From contig NZ_CP073696.1 of NCBI RefSeq assembly GCF_025264645.1, positions 4,216,001 through 4,280,000 of the forward strand: a DNA stretch of 64,000 nt, written 5' to 3'. Each line of letters starts with the position of its first letter. Positions within the stretch are counted from its first letter, which is position 1. The notes under the pieces are model-generated. The model saw nothing but the letters and a program-made list of their open reading frames with translations, was not told the origin of the DNA and made no database searches. The position numbers and the translations under genes were made by a program. Shown piece after piece: positions 44,223-54,544 of the stretch. The DNA comes from Edaphobacter lichenicola (GTDB lineage Bacteria > Acidobacteriota > Terriglobia > Terriglobales > Acidobacteriaceae).

Positions 44223-46010
44223 ATGCGCCCCCACCTCCTGCCGCTTCTTCTGGCAACCTGCCTCTACGCTGCACCGATCCTCGCCCAGACTCCCTCCGTC
44301 GAAACTCGCCTCGCCGCACAAAATGCTCTCTTCGAAGAGATCTACCAGGCCGATCTGAAGAACAGCCCCGAGCGCGCCACCGCCTACGGAGACTATCGCT
44401 ACAACGATCAGCTCAGCGACCGCTCCCTCGCCGCCATCGCCCGTCGCCACTCCGAAGACACCACCAACATGGCTCGACTTCAGGCCGTCTCGACCACAGG
44501 ATTTCTCGAACAGGACATACTTTCCCACGACCTCCTCATTCGCGTTCTCCAGCAACGCATCACCGACTACGACCTCAAAGAGTACGAGATGCCCGTCGAC
44601 CAGATGAACGGCATCCACACCGGCTTGGCCGACCTCCCTCTCTCCATGCCCTTCGACTCAGTCAAGCACTACGAGGACTACATCGCACGCCTGCATCAGA
44701 TCCCACGTGTTCTCGCCCAGACCACCGAAGTTCTTCGCGCTGGTCTCAAAGACAACCTGATGCCCGTCCGCTTTCTCCTCGAAAAAGTGCCCGGCCAATG
44801 CAACGGCATCATCGAATCCGATCCATTCCTCATTCCAACAAAAAAGTTCCCCGCCAGCATCTCCGCGGCAGACCAGAAACGTCTCACCGATGAGATCACT
44901 GAAGCTGCCACCAAAGACGTCCTTCCCGCCTACCGCACCTTCGCCGCCTTCATCACTACCGAATACGCCCCACACGGCCGCACCACACTCTCCGTCACCT
45001 CGCTCCCCGATGGAGAGAAGCGCTACCAGAACGACATCCTCGGCCGCACCACCACTCACCTCACTCCCGAGCAGATCCACACCCTGGGCCTCAACGAAGT
45101 CGCACGCATCACCGCTGAGATGACCGCGCTCGCCCACAAGGCGGGCTTTGCCGATCTCGCCGCCTTCCGCGCCTCCATCAACAACAACCCCAAGTGGACC
45201 CCCACCTCAGCCGAGCAGATCCTCGACGACTACCGTCACTACATCGCGCAGATGCAGCCCAAACTCCCCGACCTCTTCACCGTCATTCCCGGAAGCCCTG
45301 TCACCGTCGAAGCCATCCCAGCCTTCCAGTCCGCCGACTCCACCCACTACCAAACCGGCACACCAGACGGCAAACGCCCCGGCCGCGTCGTCGTCGCCAC
45401 CAGCGACTTCTCCAAACGAACCCTCGTGCTCGATGAGGCCGTCGCCTACCACGAAGGCATTCCCGGCCATCACATGCAGCTCTCGGTCCAGCAACAGCTC
45501 AAAGGACTACCGAAGTTCCGCCTGCACACCGGCTTCAGCGCATACGCCGAAGGCTGGGCGCTCTACGCCGAACAACTCGGCAAAGAGGTCGGCTTCTATC
45601 AAGACCCGGTCAGTGACTACGGGCGCCTTAACTCCGAGCTCTTCCGCGCCGTCCGCCTCGTCGTCGACACCGGCATCCATGCCGACGGCTGGTCACGCGA
45701 TCAAGTCGTCGACTATATGCGCAAAAACGACGTCAACGAGCCTCTCATCCAATCCGAGACAGACCGCTACATCGCGTGGCCCGGTCAGGCCTGCTCCTAC
45801 AAGCTCGGCCAGCTCAAGATCCTCGAGCTGCGCGAACGAGCAAAGAAAGAGCTAGGCTCGAACTTCGACATCCGCACCTTCCACGATGAGATTCTCAGCG
45901 GAGGCTCGCTCCCGCTCGACATGCTCGACGCCCGCACCACCCAATGGATCGCTACCCAGAAAGCCAGATCGAGCAAAATCCTACAGACCGGCGTACCAGT
46001 CGTACCCTAA
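44223..46010 (+). CDS. Secreted DUF885 metallopeptidase-like protein
   Basis: 595 residues with a signal peptide (1-22, PILAQT). The DUF885 pattern is clear: SPERATAYGDYRYNDQLSD near the N-terminus and the gluzincin-like zinc motif YHEGIPGHHMQLSVQQQL at about 410-425, then AYAEGWALYAEQLGKE. DUF885 proteins resemble M32 carboxypeptidases but their peptide substrates are mostly unknown. It overlaps the 3' end of the convergent MsrP-like gene by 30 bp (45981-46010). Confidence 0.88.
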   Translation: MRPHLLPLLLATCLYAAPILAQTPSVETRLAAQNALFEEIYQADLKNSPERATAYGDYRYNDQLSDRSLAAIARRHSEDTTNMARLQAVSTTGFLEQDILSHDLLIRVLQQRITDYDLKEYEMPVDQMNGIHTGLADLPLSMPFDSVKHYEDYIARLHQIPRVLAQTTEVLRAGLKDNLMPVRFLLEKVPGQCNGIIESDPFLIPTKKFPASISAADQKRLTDEITEAATKDVLPAYRTFAAFITTEYAPHGRTTLSVTSLPDGEKRYQNDILGRTTTHLTPEQIHTLGLNEVARITAEMTALAHKAGFADLAAFRASINNNPKWTPTSAEQILDDYRHYIAQMQPKLPDLFTVIPGSPVTVEAIPAFQSADSTHYQTGTPDGKRPGRVVVATSDFSKRTLVLDEAVAYHEGIPGHHMQLSVQQQLKGLPKFRLHTGFSAYAEGWALYAEQLGKEVGFYQDPVSDYGRLNSELFRAVRLVVDTGIHADGWSRDQVVDYMRKNDVNEPLIQSETDRYIAWPGQACSYKLGQLKILELRERAKKELGSNFDIRTFHDEILSGGSLPLDMLDARTTQWIATQKARSSKILQTGVPVVP

Positions 46011-47219
46011 CTTCGTCCAGTAATCGTCGGGCCGCATGTCGGTATATGCAATCAGCCCAATGCGTTTGATCTGTTTGTAACCGTACTTGATCGGCATATG
46101 TAACCGCATCGGTGCGCCATGCCACTGCGCCAACGGGCGCCCTGCCATCTCAGTCGCCAGCAGACTCTGCGGATGCATACAAGCCTGCAGGCTATACCCG
46201 CAGTAGTAATCTCCATCCGGCGTCTCCATGTAGACGTACTTCGGCAGCGACCCATCCTGCTTCTTCTCCGGTGGATACTTTGTAATCAAATCCGCCAGCC
46301 GATACCCACCCCAATGCACCACCTGGCTCCACCCCTCGATGCACTTGAACTCAGTCACCAGTTCATGATGCGGCAGGCTCGTAACGTCATCCATCTTCAA
46401 AAGCAACCCAGGAGTACCCGGCATCAGCGTGCTACGCGACATGCCCGCCTCCTCCTGACCGCGCGGCCTCTTCATCTTCTTCATCACCGCCTCAAGCTCT
46501 GGCGAAACCGTCAGTGCCTTCCCCTTTGCGCTACTGCCCACCATCGTGCTCGCCGGACCGCCCATCATCATCGGTCCCAGTCCGGCACCCGCATCTCCAT
46601 TCGGATCGGCCTTCGCCGCAGCATCATCGGCTCCAGTCGGCTCACTCTTCGGCCGCACCTTCGTATCATGCTCGACCGGTCCTGCTTCCTGCTTCACCTC
46701 GTACTGATACTCCCAGGCCGTCACGTCATCCACATATTGCGGAAGACCCTTCGCATCTTCCACCCCCACCATCTGCAACCGATAGCTCTCCGGCACCAGA
46801 TCCATCTTCAACCCGTAGTTCCCATTCGTCCGCAGCTCCACTGACTTCGCTACCGGATACGTCGGTGCCAATCCGCGCTCATTAAAGATCGCGCGCGACA
46901 CCTTCGCGTTAAATCGGAGCATGTGACGCAGCGGCTCCTGAAGCCGCATGTTCATCGGGCTACGATCGAGCCAGCGATAAAACCCATACCCACCCACAGC
47001 CGCGGCAGCAGCGATCAAAAAACTCCGACGCGTTCTCTGCCCCGACTCCGCCCGAACAGCGGCATTCGGCGCCTCAACCTCCGCAGCCCGCGAATCTCTT
47101 CTCTCACGGTCTCCATCGCGCTCCCAATCACGATCGAGATCGTCCTCCCGATCTTTTTTTTCCTTCTCCCACTTGCGCCGCTCCTCCTGCTCCTCGCGCT
47201 CCTCTCGTCCGTCGCTCAT
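45981..47219 (-). CDS. Tat-exported MsrP/SorA-like molybdopterin oxidoreductase
   Basis: 412 residues from ATG 47219, which overlaps the cytochrome b stop by 4 nt (ATGA). The first 42 residues are almost all Glu, Arg, Asp and Lys. The Tat motif RTRRSFLIAA (Arg64-Arg65) follows. The catalytic domain contains the Mo-coordinating Cys in FKCIEGWSQVVHWGG and the HGAPMRLHMPIKYGYKQIKRI segment of the sulfite oxidase family. It probably takes electrons from the cytochrome b, to reduce protein methionine sulfoxide or to act on a sulfur compound. Confidence 0.85.
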   Translation of the reverse strand: MSDGREEREEQEERRKWEKEKKDREDDLDRDWERDGDRERRDSRAAEVEAPNAAVRAESGQRTRRSFLIAAAAAVGGYGFYRWLDRSPMNMRLQEPLRHMLRFNAKVSRAIFNERGLAPTYPVAKSVELRTNGNYGLKMDLVPESYRLQMVGVEDAKGLPQYVDDVTAWEYQYEVKQEAGPVEHDTKVRPKSEPTGADDAAAKADPNGDAGAGLGPMMMGGPASTMVGSSAKGKALTVSPELEAVMKKMKRPRGQEEAGMSRSTLMPGTPGLLLKMDDVTSLPHHELVTEFKCIEGWSQVVHWGGYRLADLITKYPPEKKQDGSLPKYVYMETPDGDYYCGYSLQACMHPQSLLATEMAGRPLAQWHGAPMRLHMPIKYGYKQIKRIGLIAYTDMRPDDYWTKLGYDWYAGL

Positions 47220-48163
47220 CCTGCCCTCCTTTCTTCCTCCAACGATGTCTTCTCCACCGGCACAATCTCGTACCCACTCACCATCGAACGAAAGTTGTTC
47301 CAGCCTGCGAGAATCACCTGCACCACATGCACCACAAAAAACGCACAGAAGCCCATCGTCAACCAGAAGTGCTCCCATCGCGCCATCTCATACCCGCCCA
47401 ACAGCGACGTAATCCAGTGCACCTGCGTCGGCTTGTAGATGGAGAGCCCCGTCACCAGCGACCCAAAGCCCATCAAAACCACCGACGTGTAAGCGATCTT
47501 CTGCGCTCCGTTGTACTTCTTCTGCGGAGGCAAGCTTTTAAGTAGGTGTAGATCAACCAGCGTAACTCGGATCGCATCAACGAACGATCTGCGCTCCGGC
47601 ACCAGCACCCGCCACTCCCCCGAGATCAGCAGATAGGAGACGTATAAGATCCCATTGATCGCAAAGATCCACATGAAGAAGAAGTGATACCCCAGCCCCT
47701 CGGTCACCCGATAGGGCGCGTTGATCGCCTTCCAAAACCACGGCGAAAATAGTCGCACCACCGTCAGCGAACCGATCCCAACCCGGTACACCGCATGCGG
47801 ATGCTGATACGCGTTGTCCGAATCGTTCCAATAGATCAGCAGTCCGCTCCAGATCATCGTGAACAGCACTGGAAAGTTCACCCAATGCATCCATCGAATC
47901 GCCAGCGGATGTTTCTTCTCCAGACGAATCGTCGCGACCGCCGTGTCTTTTGCGTCCACACTCGCGGGAGCGACAACTGCCTTCGCAACTGGTGCAGGTT
48001 TACCACCATGCTCCACAGAAGGTGCCTCAACCAGCGCTTCTCCCGCCGCTTTCGCCTTATCCGTCAGCAAGTCTTCTGCAGCCTCAGGTGCTTCCGTGGG
48101 AGACTGGGCTGCCGAATCGACTGGCTCACCCGGCTCACTCTCATGTGTTGGCTTCTCTGACAT
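47216..48163 (-). CDS. Cytochrome b partner of the Mo enzyme
   Basis: 315 residues from ATG 48163 (GGAG about 9 nt upstream). The N-terminal ~90 residues are Ala/Glu/Pro-rich and charged. Residues about 90-310 form a Ni/Fe-hydrogenase or formate-dehydrogenase-type cytochrome b with four or five helices and His ligands (AIRWMHWVNFPVLFTMIWSG; WEHFWLTMGFCAFFVVHVVQV). It anchors the Tat-exported Mo subunit and connects it to the quinone pool. The genes overlap by 4 nt (translational coupling). Confidence 0.87.
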   Translation of the reverse strand: MSEKPTHESEPGEPVDSAAQSPTEAPEAAEDLLTDKAKAAGEALVEAPSVEHGGKPAPVAKAVVAPASVDAKDTAVATIRLEKKHPLAIRWMHWVNFPVLFTMIWSGLLIYWNDSDNAYQHPHAVYRVGIGSLTVVRLFSPWFWKAINAPYRVTEGLGYHFFFMWIFAINGILYVSYLLISGEWRVLVPERRSFVDAIRVTLVDLHLLKSLPPQKKYNGAQKIAYTSVVLMGFGSLVTGLSIYKPTQVHWITSLLGGYEMARWEHFWLTMGFCAFFVVHVVQVILAGWNNFRSMVSGYEIVPVEKTSLEEERRAG

Positions 48164-48276
48164 CTGAGCTCCATCGAGCACCCTCGCGCTCAGCTACAAC
48201 CAGCGAGAGATGTCCGAAATATTAGACCGGCAAGTCCCTGGCAGGTTACAGCTTATTTTCAAGCTCAATTCTAGGC

Positions 48277-48666
48277 CTACCGCAACTCCACCCTGATTCC
48301 GGCACCGTTCTCATCCACAAACTTAACCTCTTTCGCGCTCATCGTCGCCAGCGCCCCACCTCCGCGACCATCCAACGGAAACACCGTCGCATGGTCCGCA
48401 TCGGTCCAACAAACCAATCTCTGCAAGCAGCCTAGAACCTGCGGCACGCCCGGCACCCCATTCCACGCCTGTACTAAATAACGCCGCTCCGTTCCGGGCT
48501 CCTCCACCAGCACATCATTCGAGAAGTTAATGAACAGCCGCGCCCCATCAATAGCAACGCCGTTCCGTTCCACCTTCCCAAGCGGGTCCCGCAAGAAGAT
48601 CCTCTGGCGAAATACGGCAACAACCACAATCAGCAGCAGCACCGCGAAAGTCAGAATCTTCCTCAA
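48277..48666 (-). CDS. Hypothetical small membrane-anchored protein
   Basis: 129 residues from a TTG at 48666, which begins 1 nt after the FAD oxidoreductase stop and has GGAG 9 nt upstream. It has one membrane helix (ILTFAVLLLIVVVAVF, about 3-19) and a beta-rich extracytoplasmic domain with cysteines in LGCLQRLVCW. Family not recognised. Coupling to the oxidoreductase gene suggests a joint role. An ATG start farther upstream would overlap that gene. Confidence 0.6.
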   Translation of the reverse strand: MRKILTFAVLLLIVVVAVFRQRIFLRDPLGKVERNGVAIDGARLFINFSNDVLVEEPGTERRYLVQAWNGVPGVPQVLGCLQRLVCWTDADHATVFPLDGRGGGALATMSAKEVKFVDENGAGIRVELR

Positions 48667-48667
48667 G

Positions 48668-50344
48668 CTATTTCTCCTCGTGGTACTCCTGCTCTGTATT
48701 GATCCCCCACAGCGCAGTCTTATCGACATGCCCAGCAACGATACCATCCACCACCGTCATCGCCGTCAACATACTGTGATCCTGGTTGTTGTACTTATGC
48801 ATTCCATTTCGTCCCACCAGAAACAAATTCTCAAATCCATCCGTAAATTCACGCAGCTCATCAAATCGGTCATACGTGCCAAAGTAAGCCGGATACGTCT
48901 TCGGCACCCGAACCACGTGCCCATCCGAAACATCCTCAGCATTCAGGATCCCGATCTTCGCCACCTCGGCGATCGCGAACCTCTTCAACTCCTCATCCGG
49001 CATCTTCCACAGATCATCGGTGTCGTAACAGAAATACTCCAACCCGATCCACACCTTCGTCGGATCAGCCACCAGATATGGGCTCCAGTTATTGAAGATC
49101 TGTAACCGCCCAAGTATCACATCCGGTTCCTGCACATAGATCCAGGTATCCTTCAGCAACCCGCCATCCGGCTCCTTTACCTTCAACCGATCTGCCAGCA
49201 GCCCCACGGTAATGAAGTCTCGATACTGCAACCCGGCACTAACCTCACGCACATTCTCGGGCACCGGAGCATCCATCGCCTCCACCAGCTCACGCATCGG
49301 CATCGTCGAGAAGAAATAATCTCCCGCGAAAGTCTGCCGATCCCCCTGCGCATTCGCCGCGTCGATCGACACCACACGCCTGCCCTCGCAATGAATCCGA
49401 TCCACCTTCCATCCCATGTGGATCTCTCCGCCTTTTTCGCGAATCTGATCCGCCACATGCTCCCACAACTGCCCCGGCCCGAACTTCGGGTACATGAACC
49501 GCTCGATCAAGCTCGTATCCGTACCCTTCTGCGCCAGATCGCCCCGCTGCTTCCTACCAAAAGCCTTCTTCAAGAAGTGCTTCACCGCCGTCGTCAGACT
49601 CAGCCCCTTGATCCTCTGCGCGCCCCACTCAGCGGAGATCTCGTCGCACGGCGTGCCCCAAACCTTCTCCGTATAGCTCTTGAAGAACGTCAGGTAAAGC
49701 TGTCTTCCAAACCGGTTGATCAGGAAGTCTTCAAGACTCTTCTCCGGCGTAATCTGACTTACCTTCGATTTCATATAACTCACACCAACACGAAACGTCC
49801 TCACCAACCCAAGGTTCTTCAGCGTCGTCGCAGTTAACGTAATCGGATAGTCAAAGAACTTGCGCAGATAGTAGATTCGGCTCTTGCGCGGCCGAATCAA
49901 CATCACCAGATCAGGATCATGCGGTGCCACTTCAACGAGCATCTCGGCAGACGTTAGATCGAGCTCCTCGTCTTTATTCGTTTCCTCGGCCGCATGAGGG
50001 TCAATCGGTCCAACCCCGCGCAAAACAGGCTCCTCGGTCAGCCGCGCCGGCACCGCCACGACACGCTTCTTCCCCTGATAACTAATCTCCGGTTCCGACC
50101 CCGAATTCTCAACATCGGGCGGCATCAGGTCGACCCACCACTGCATCACCCGATCACTCTTTGAGAAAAACCGATGGCCTCCGATATCCATTCGATTGCC
50201 CTTGTACTTAATCGTCCGCGAGATGCCACCAATCTCATCGCTCGCTTCGAGAAGGATCGGCTGCACACCGGTCCTGCGCAGCAGCTCAAGCCCGGCCGTC
50301 AGCCCCGCTGGCCCAGCCCCAATTATGATCGCCCTTTTTTGCAT
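48668..50344 (-). CDS. FAD-dependent oxidoreductase, UDP-galactopyranose mutase/amine-oxidase-like
   Basis: 558 residues. The dinucleotide-binding loop [17 protein letters not shown] is at residues 5-22, followed by an amine-oxidase-type [30 protein letters not shown] segment. [22 protein letters not shown] and the C-terminal [18 protein letters not shown], an FAD-contact motif, are typical of the UDP-galactopyranose-mutase-related flavoproteins often found in glycan or surface-polymer gene groups. A direct catalytic assignment is not possible. It lies between a membrane acyltransferase and a small membrane protein. Confidence 0.82.
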   Translation of the reverse strand: MQKRAIIIGAGPAGLTAGLELLRRTGVQPILLEASDEIGGISRTIKYKGNRMDIGGHRFFSKSDRVMQWWVDLMPPDVENSGSEPEISYQGKKRVVAVPARLTEEPVLRGVGPIDPHAAEETNKDEELDLTSAEMLVEVAPHDPDLVMLIRPRKSRIYYLRKFFDYPITLTATTLKNLGLVRTFRVGVSYMKSKVSQITPEKSLEDFLINRFGRQLYLTFFKSYTEKVWGTPCDEISAEWGAQRIKGLSLTTAVKHFLKKAFGRKQRGDLAQKGTDTSLIERFMYPKFGPGQLWEHVADQIREKGGEIHMGWKVDRIHCEGRRVVSIDAANAQGDRQTFAGDYFFSTMPMRELVEAMDAPVPENVREVSAGLQYRDFITVGLLADRLKVKEPDGGLLKDTWIYVQEPDVILGRLQIFNNWSPYLVADPTKVWIGLEYFCYDTDDLWKMPDEELKRFAIAEVAKIGILNAEDVSDGHVVRVPKTYPAYFGTYDRFDELREFTDGFENLFLVGRNGMHKYNNQDHSMLTAMTVVDGIVAGHVDKTALWGINTEQEYHEEK

Positions 50345-50387
50345 TCGTTCTTACGGAATAATCCCTTCACCAGCCTCGCACATTGTC

Positions 50388-51527
50388 TCACTCCACTCTC
50401 AACGCCTTCTTCGTTAACGGCATCTGAAGAGTCTTTCGCTGCTGCATTCGTTTAGCAAGACGCCTGCCGAGACGCAGCGAGGGTTCCTCGATAAAGATGC
50501 AGAACAGATGTGCAGCGATCAATGTAGTCACTCCGTAGATTGCGGCGAACAGCATCATCGACACCTTTCCATAAAGAAGGTTCAATCCGACAAACAAAAT
50601 CGTCCCGTGAATCAGGTACGAACTGTAGGAGATACGGCCAAGGTACTCAGCAACCGGGCTTTTCAAGCCGACACGAAGCCTAGGATCCTGAATCAGCAGA
50701 ATCACGCCGCATGAACCAAGCATGGTCAACAAATCCGTCGCTCGCTGCACCGGCGATACAAAAGGTCCATAGCAATACGCGCCAATAGAAAGCAACAACA
50801 TCAACCACAACAGATGCGCGCGTATATCTCCAATAACTCTCTTCAACGTCTCCCGCTCGCGCGAAAGTGCCGCGCCCGCGATAAAGGAAGTCGAGTAGTA
50901 TATCGTCTGACCTAGATTCGTCGGCCCAGCCCCGATGCGAAACAGTAGATATGCCGATATGCCCGTCGCGGCTACAAGAAAGAGGCCAGAGTGGCGCCCC
51001 ATTCGCACCATTAGCAAACACAAAAACGGAAAGATCAGGGACATCTCCATCTCGTAACGCAGAGACCAAAATGCCGTATTCAATACAGGCTGCGGATCCA
51101 TCACGAGCTGTTGCCAAACGACCCAGACACTGAGCGGCGTCTGCCATGTCTCATAGAACCACGGAGTAAGTGGCAACCGTGAGCCAACGAAGAAATAGCA
51201 CCCTATACCTGCCACAACAGCAGCAGCCAGGTAGGGTAAGTAGATCCGGCTTACACGTCGCGCGAGATATTCCGGATAGGCAGCGATCTTATTCGCCCAC
51301 ATCGGAAGCGAAAGCACGTAACCGCTCAGGACGAAGAAAAGAATGACCGCCTCATGTCCTGCAAAGAATGGCTGAAAATACCAATGAGGCAGGGCGGTCC
51401 AAAAGGCATTTCGACAGTGATGGCAAACCACGGCCACTGCTGCGACACCCCTCAATGAGTCCAGTTCAGCGACTCTCCCGATAGAGGAGTTGCTTGGAGC
51501 GCGCACCTCCGCATTTGAAACTTCCAT
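50388..51527 (-). CDS. Acyltransferase family 3 (OafA/YrhL-type) membrane protein
   Basis: 379 residues with about ten membrane helices. The signature RVAELDSLRGVAAVAVVCHHCRNAFW holds the conserved Arg and His of the family, and FFVLSGYVLSLPMW follows. These enzymes O-acetylate (or acylate) surface polysaccharides, lipids or peptidoglycan. It is followed 43 bp downstream by the FAD oxidoreductase gene, a possible two-gene glycan-modification unit. Confidence 0.9.
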   Translation of the reverse strand: MEVSNAEVRAPSNSSIGRVAELDSLRGVAAVAVVCHHCRNAFWTALPHWYFQPFFAGHEAVILFFVLSGYVLSLPMWANKIAAYPEYLARRVSRIYLPYLAAAVVAGIGCYFFVGSRLPLTPWFYETWQTPLSVWVVWQQLVMDPQPVLNTAFWSLRYEMEMSLIFPFLCLLMVRMGRHSGLFLVAATGISAYLLFRIGAGPTNLGQTIYYSTSFIAGAALSRERETLKRVIGDIRAHLLWLMLLLSIGAYCYGPFVSPVQRATDLLTMLGSCGVILLIQDPRLRVGLKSPVAEYLGRISYSSYLIHGTILFVGLNLLYGKVSMMLFAAIYGVTTLIAAHLFCIFIEEPSLRLGRRLAKRMQQRKTLQMPLTKKALRVE

Positions 51528-51607
51528 GGTTTAAAAGATACAGGCCGCAACGGCGAAGCGGTTGTTATTCAAGCAAAAGATACTTTGGATGAGTGCTCGT
51601 TCAACTG

Positions 51608-51660
51608 CTGGCAGCGTCGATTCTATGAGGACTCAGGCCTCATCTCATCGACGCTGCCAG
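51608..51660. repeat. Long perfect inverted repeat between clpB and acyltransferase
   Basis: CTGGCAGCGTCGAT (51608-51621) and ATCGACGCTGCCAG (51647-51660) are perfect 14-bp arms. An inner 5-bp stem TGAGG (51626-51630) with CCTCA (51638-51642) sits inside. No T-tract on either strand. It follows the clpB stop at 51688 on the minus strand by about 28 bp and is likely a strong RNA hairpin at the 3' end of the clpB transcript. Confidence 0.7.
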
Positions 51661-51687
51661 ACATAGAAGCAGGTTTAGTCGAAACCG

Positions 51688-54345
51688 TTACGCCTTCACG
51701 GCCTCCCGATCCTTCACGACAAACTCCAGCCCGTTCTTGCCCGCTGTCACCACGACATGATCGCCATGCAATACGCTGCCGTCGAGGATCTTCACTGCCA
51801 GCTTGTCCTGCACCAGCCGCTGGATCGCTCTCTTCAGAGGTCGCGCTCCATAAGCCCGGTCGTACCCAGCCTTGAAGATCGCCTTCCGCGCTTCATCGGT
51901 CAGCTCCAGGGTAATCTTGCGATCCGCCAGCAGCTTCTGCAGATCCTTCAACCGCAGATCGACAATATGCGTCAGTTGCTCATCGGCCAGGGGATGGAAG
52001 ATCACGATATCGTCCACGCGATTCAGGAACTCCGGCTTGAAGTGCTTGCGCAACTCATCCATGACGCGACCCTTCGCCTCTTCGAAGCCATCTTCTCCCT
52101 GCGCCCAAGCCGTAGATAACTGCCCCGCGCCGACATTCGACGTCATGATCAGCACCGTGTTCTTGAAGTCCACGGTCCTGCCCTTCGAATCCGTCAGCCG
52201 GCCATCGTCGAGCACCTGCAGCAGCACATTGAACACATCCGGATGCGCCTTCTCGATCTCATCGAACAGCACCACCGCATAGGGCCGCCTGCGCACCGCC
52301 TCAGTCAACTGCCCGCCTTCGTCGTACCCAACGTATCCTGGAGGCGCCCCAATCAGCCGCGCCACGGCATGTTTCTCCATATACTCACTCATGTCGATCC
52401 GCACCATCGCGGCCTCGTCATCAAAGAGAAACTCCGCCAGCGCCCTCGCCGTCTCGGTCTTTCCAACACCGGTCGGACCAAGAAAGATGAACGAACCAAT
52501 CGGCCGTTTCGGATCGGAGAGCCCCGCACGCGACCGGCGAATCGCATTCGCCACTACGTTGAGCCCTTCATCCTGGCCAACCACCCGCTCGCGCAAACGA
52601 TCCTCCATCTGCACCAGCTTCTGCATCTCGCCCTCAAGCATCTTCGCAACAGGAATCCCCGTCCACTTCGACACCACAGCAGCGATATCCTCTTCGTCGA
52701 CCTCTTCCTTCAACATCCGCGAGGGCCTCTTTGCAGCGCCCGACTTCGCCTCTGCCTCATCTTCACGAACGGCCGCATCCTGCTCGGCCGTCAACTCACG
52801 CAGCTCAGCCTCCAGCTTCGGAATCTCGCCGTACTGCAGCTCAGCCGCACGCTGCAGATTCCCCTTGCGAGTCTCCTCGCCCATCTGGAACCGCAGCGAC
52901 TCCAACTGCTCCTTCAACTCAGCCATCTTGCCAATCGCGCCGCGCTCCGTCTGCCATCTTGCACGCAGACCCGCAGCAGCTTCCTTCACCTCAGCCAGCT
53001 CACGCTCTACAATCTCCAACCGCTCCTGCGAGCCAGCATCCTTCTCTCGCTTCAACGCAGCGCGTTCAATCTCAAGCGAGGTCGCCCTCCGCTCGAGATC
53101 ATCAATCTCCACCGGCACAGACCCAATCTGAATCGCCAGCGCCGCTGCAGCTTCATCGACCAGGTCAATCGCCTTATCCGGCAGAAACCGGTCCGAGATG
53201 TACCGATGGCTCAACGTCGCCGCCGCCACAATCGCCGAATCCTTAATCCGTACCTTGTGGTGCGCCTCGTACTTCTCCTTCAACCCACGCAGAATCGCCA
53301 CCGTATCCTCGACGTTCGGTTCGCCGACGAACACAATCTGAAACCGCCTTTCCAGCGCCGCATCCTTCTCGATGTACTTCCGATACTCCGTCAGCGTGGT
53401 TGCGCCGATCGCCCGCAAACCGCCGCGAGCCAACGCAGGCTTCAGCATGTTGCTCGCATCGAGCGACCCTTCGCTCGCACCCGCGCCCACCAGAGTATGT
53501 AACTCGTCGATGAACAAAATCACTTCACCATTCGAGTCTTCAATCTCCTTAAGCACCGCCTTCAGCCGGTCCTCAAACTCCCCGCGGAACTTCGCTCCGG
53601 CGATCATCGCGCCCAGGTCCAGCGAACACACTCTCTTGTTACGCAGAATCTCCGGCACATCACCGAGAAAGATCCTTCGCGCCAACCCTTCGACGATCGC
53701 CGTCTTACCAACGCCCGGCTCGCCGATCAACACAGGATTGTTCTTCGTCCGGCGGCTCAGCACCTGCACCACACGCCGAATCTCTTCATCCCGCCCGATC
53801 ACCGGATCAAGCTTCCCCCTCCGCGCCAGATCCGTCAGATCCTTCGCGTACTTCTCCAGCGCCTGGAACTTGCCCTCAGGATTCTGGTCCGTCACTCTCT
53901 GTCCGCCGCGAACCGCACTCAGCGCCTTCAGAATCGCCTCATGCGTCCCACCCAGCGCCGCCAACGCCAGCTGCACCGGGTCGTTCTTCGTCTTCGACAA
54001 CGCCAGCAGCAGATGCTCCGTCGATACGTAGTCGTCCTTAAAGCTCTCCGCCTCTTTAAATCCCTGCTCCAACACCTTCTGTAACGCAGCCGACAGCCCC
54101 GGCTGCCCCCCACCCTGCACCTTCGGCAGCTTCTCAATCGCCGAGTTCACCCCCGAAAGCAGCTGCTCCACCGGCACCCCAACTTTCTCCAGCACCGGGA
54201 TCACCACTCCCTCGCGGTCCTCCAACAGCGCCGCCATCAAATGCAGCGGCTGCACCTCCGGATTGCCGTTCTCCGCCGCATGTCCGCTGGCAGCCTGCAC
54301 GGCCTCCTGAGACTTCACCGTCAAACGCTCCCACTTAATCGCCAT
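51688..54345 (-). CDS. clpB: Disaggregase ClpB
   Basis: 885 residues from ATG 54345 ([15 protein letters not shown], the family start); the in-frame upstream region is not conserved. Order: Clp N domain (1-145), AAA-1 with Walker A GEPGVGKT at 208-215 and [23 protein letters not shown], a coiled-coil middle domain (about 400-530), then AAA-2 with GPTGVGKTE near 610 and the conserved arginine-finger region, and a C-terminal small domain. ClpB dissolves protein aggregates with DnaK. An inverted repeat shared with hsp20 lies upstream at 54414-54442. Confidence 0.95.
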   Translation of the reverse strand: MAIKWERLTVKSQEAVQAASGHAAENGNPEVQPLHLMAALLEDREGVVIPVLEKVGVPVEQLLSGVNSAIEKLPKVQGGGQPGLSAALQKVLEQGFKEAESFKDDYVSTEHLLLALSKTKNDPVQLALAALGGTHEAILKALSAVRGGQRVTDQNPEGKFQALEKYAKDLTDLARRGKLDPVIGRDEEIRRVVQVLSRRTKNNPVLIGEPGVGKTAIVEGLARRIFLGDVPEILRNKRVCSLDLGAMIAGAKFRGEFEDRLKAVLKEIEDSNGEVILFIDELHTLVGAGASEGSLDASNMLKPALARGGLRAIGATTLTEYRKYIEKDAALERRFQIVFVGEPNVEDTVAILRGLKEKYEAHHKVRIKDSAIVAAATLSHRYISDRFLPDKAIDLVDEAAAALAIQIGSVPVEIDDLERRATSLEIERAALKREKDAGSQERLEIVERELAEVKEAAAGLRARWQTERGAIGKMAELKEQLESLRFQMGEETRKGNLQRAAELQYGEIPKLEAELRELTAEQDAAVREDEAEAKSGAAKRPSRMLKEEVDEEDIAAVVSKWTGIPVAKMLEGEMQKLVQMEDRLRERVVGQDEGLNVVANAIRRSRAGLSDPKRPIGSFIFLGPTGVGKTETARALAEFLFDDEAAMVRIDMSEYMEKHAVARLIGAPPGYVGYDEGGQLTEAVRRRPYAVVLFDEIEKAHPDVFNVLLQVLDDGRLTDSKGRTVDFKNTVLIMTSNVGAGQLSTAWAQGEDGFEEAKGRVMDELRKHFKPEFLNRVDDIVIFHPLADEQLTHIVDLRLKDLQKLLADRKITLELTDEARKAIFKAGYDRAYGARPLKRAIQRLVQDKLAVKILDGSVLHGDHVVVTAGKNGLEFVVKDREAVKA

Positions 54346-54413
54346 AAATCCTGTCCCTTCATCAATTTCAGTTTGCTTACAGATTAGACGCGCCAAGACT
54401 CAACAAGATGCGG

Positions 54414-54442
54414 GAAATATGACAATAACTCACTCATATTTC
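54414..54442 (-). promoter_or_regulatory. Candidate heat-shock operator upstream of clpB
   Basis: GAAATATGA (54414-54422) and TCATATTTC (54434-54442) form a perfect 9-bp inverted repeat with an 11-bp spacer (54423-54433), 68 bp upstream of the clpB start. The hsp20 upstream region has the same arms (8 bp) at the same spacing. The repeat is not CIRCE (TTAGCACTC-N9-GAGTGCTAA) or HAIR (CTTGAGT-N7-ACTCAAG). It could be a repressor operator overlapping the promoter, or the promoter of an alternative sigma factor. Confidence 0.6.
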
Positions 54443-54544
54443 ATAGCCCTCGTTCCCGGAACCCCGGAAACCATTACAAATAAAACACCTAAGCACTCCC
54501 ACCTGGGCATAGCATAGATTGATGGACCAATCTCCAGCCTCGGA

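Noticed and set aside
52243-53502. A 419-codon plus-strand open frame opposite clpB
   Set aside because: Antisense to clpB, which is unmistakable; composition is Arg/His/Leu-rich, as expected from a reversed GC-rich coding strand. No ribosome binding site or motif.
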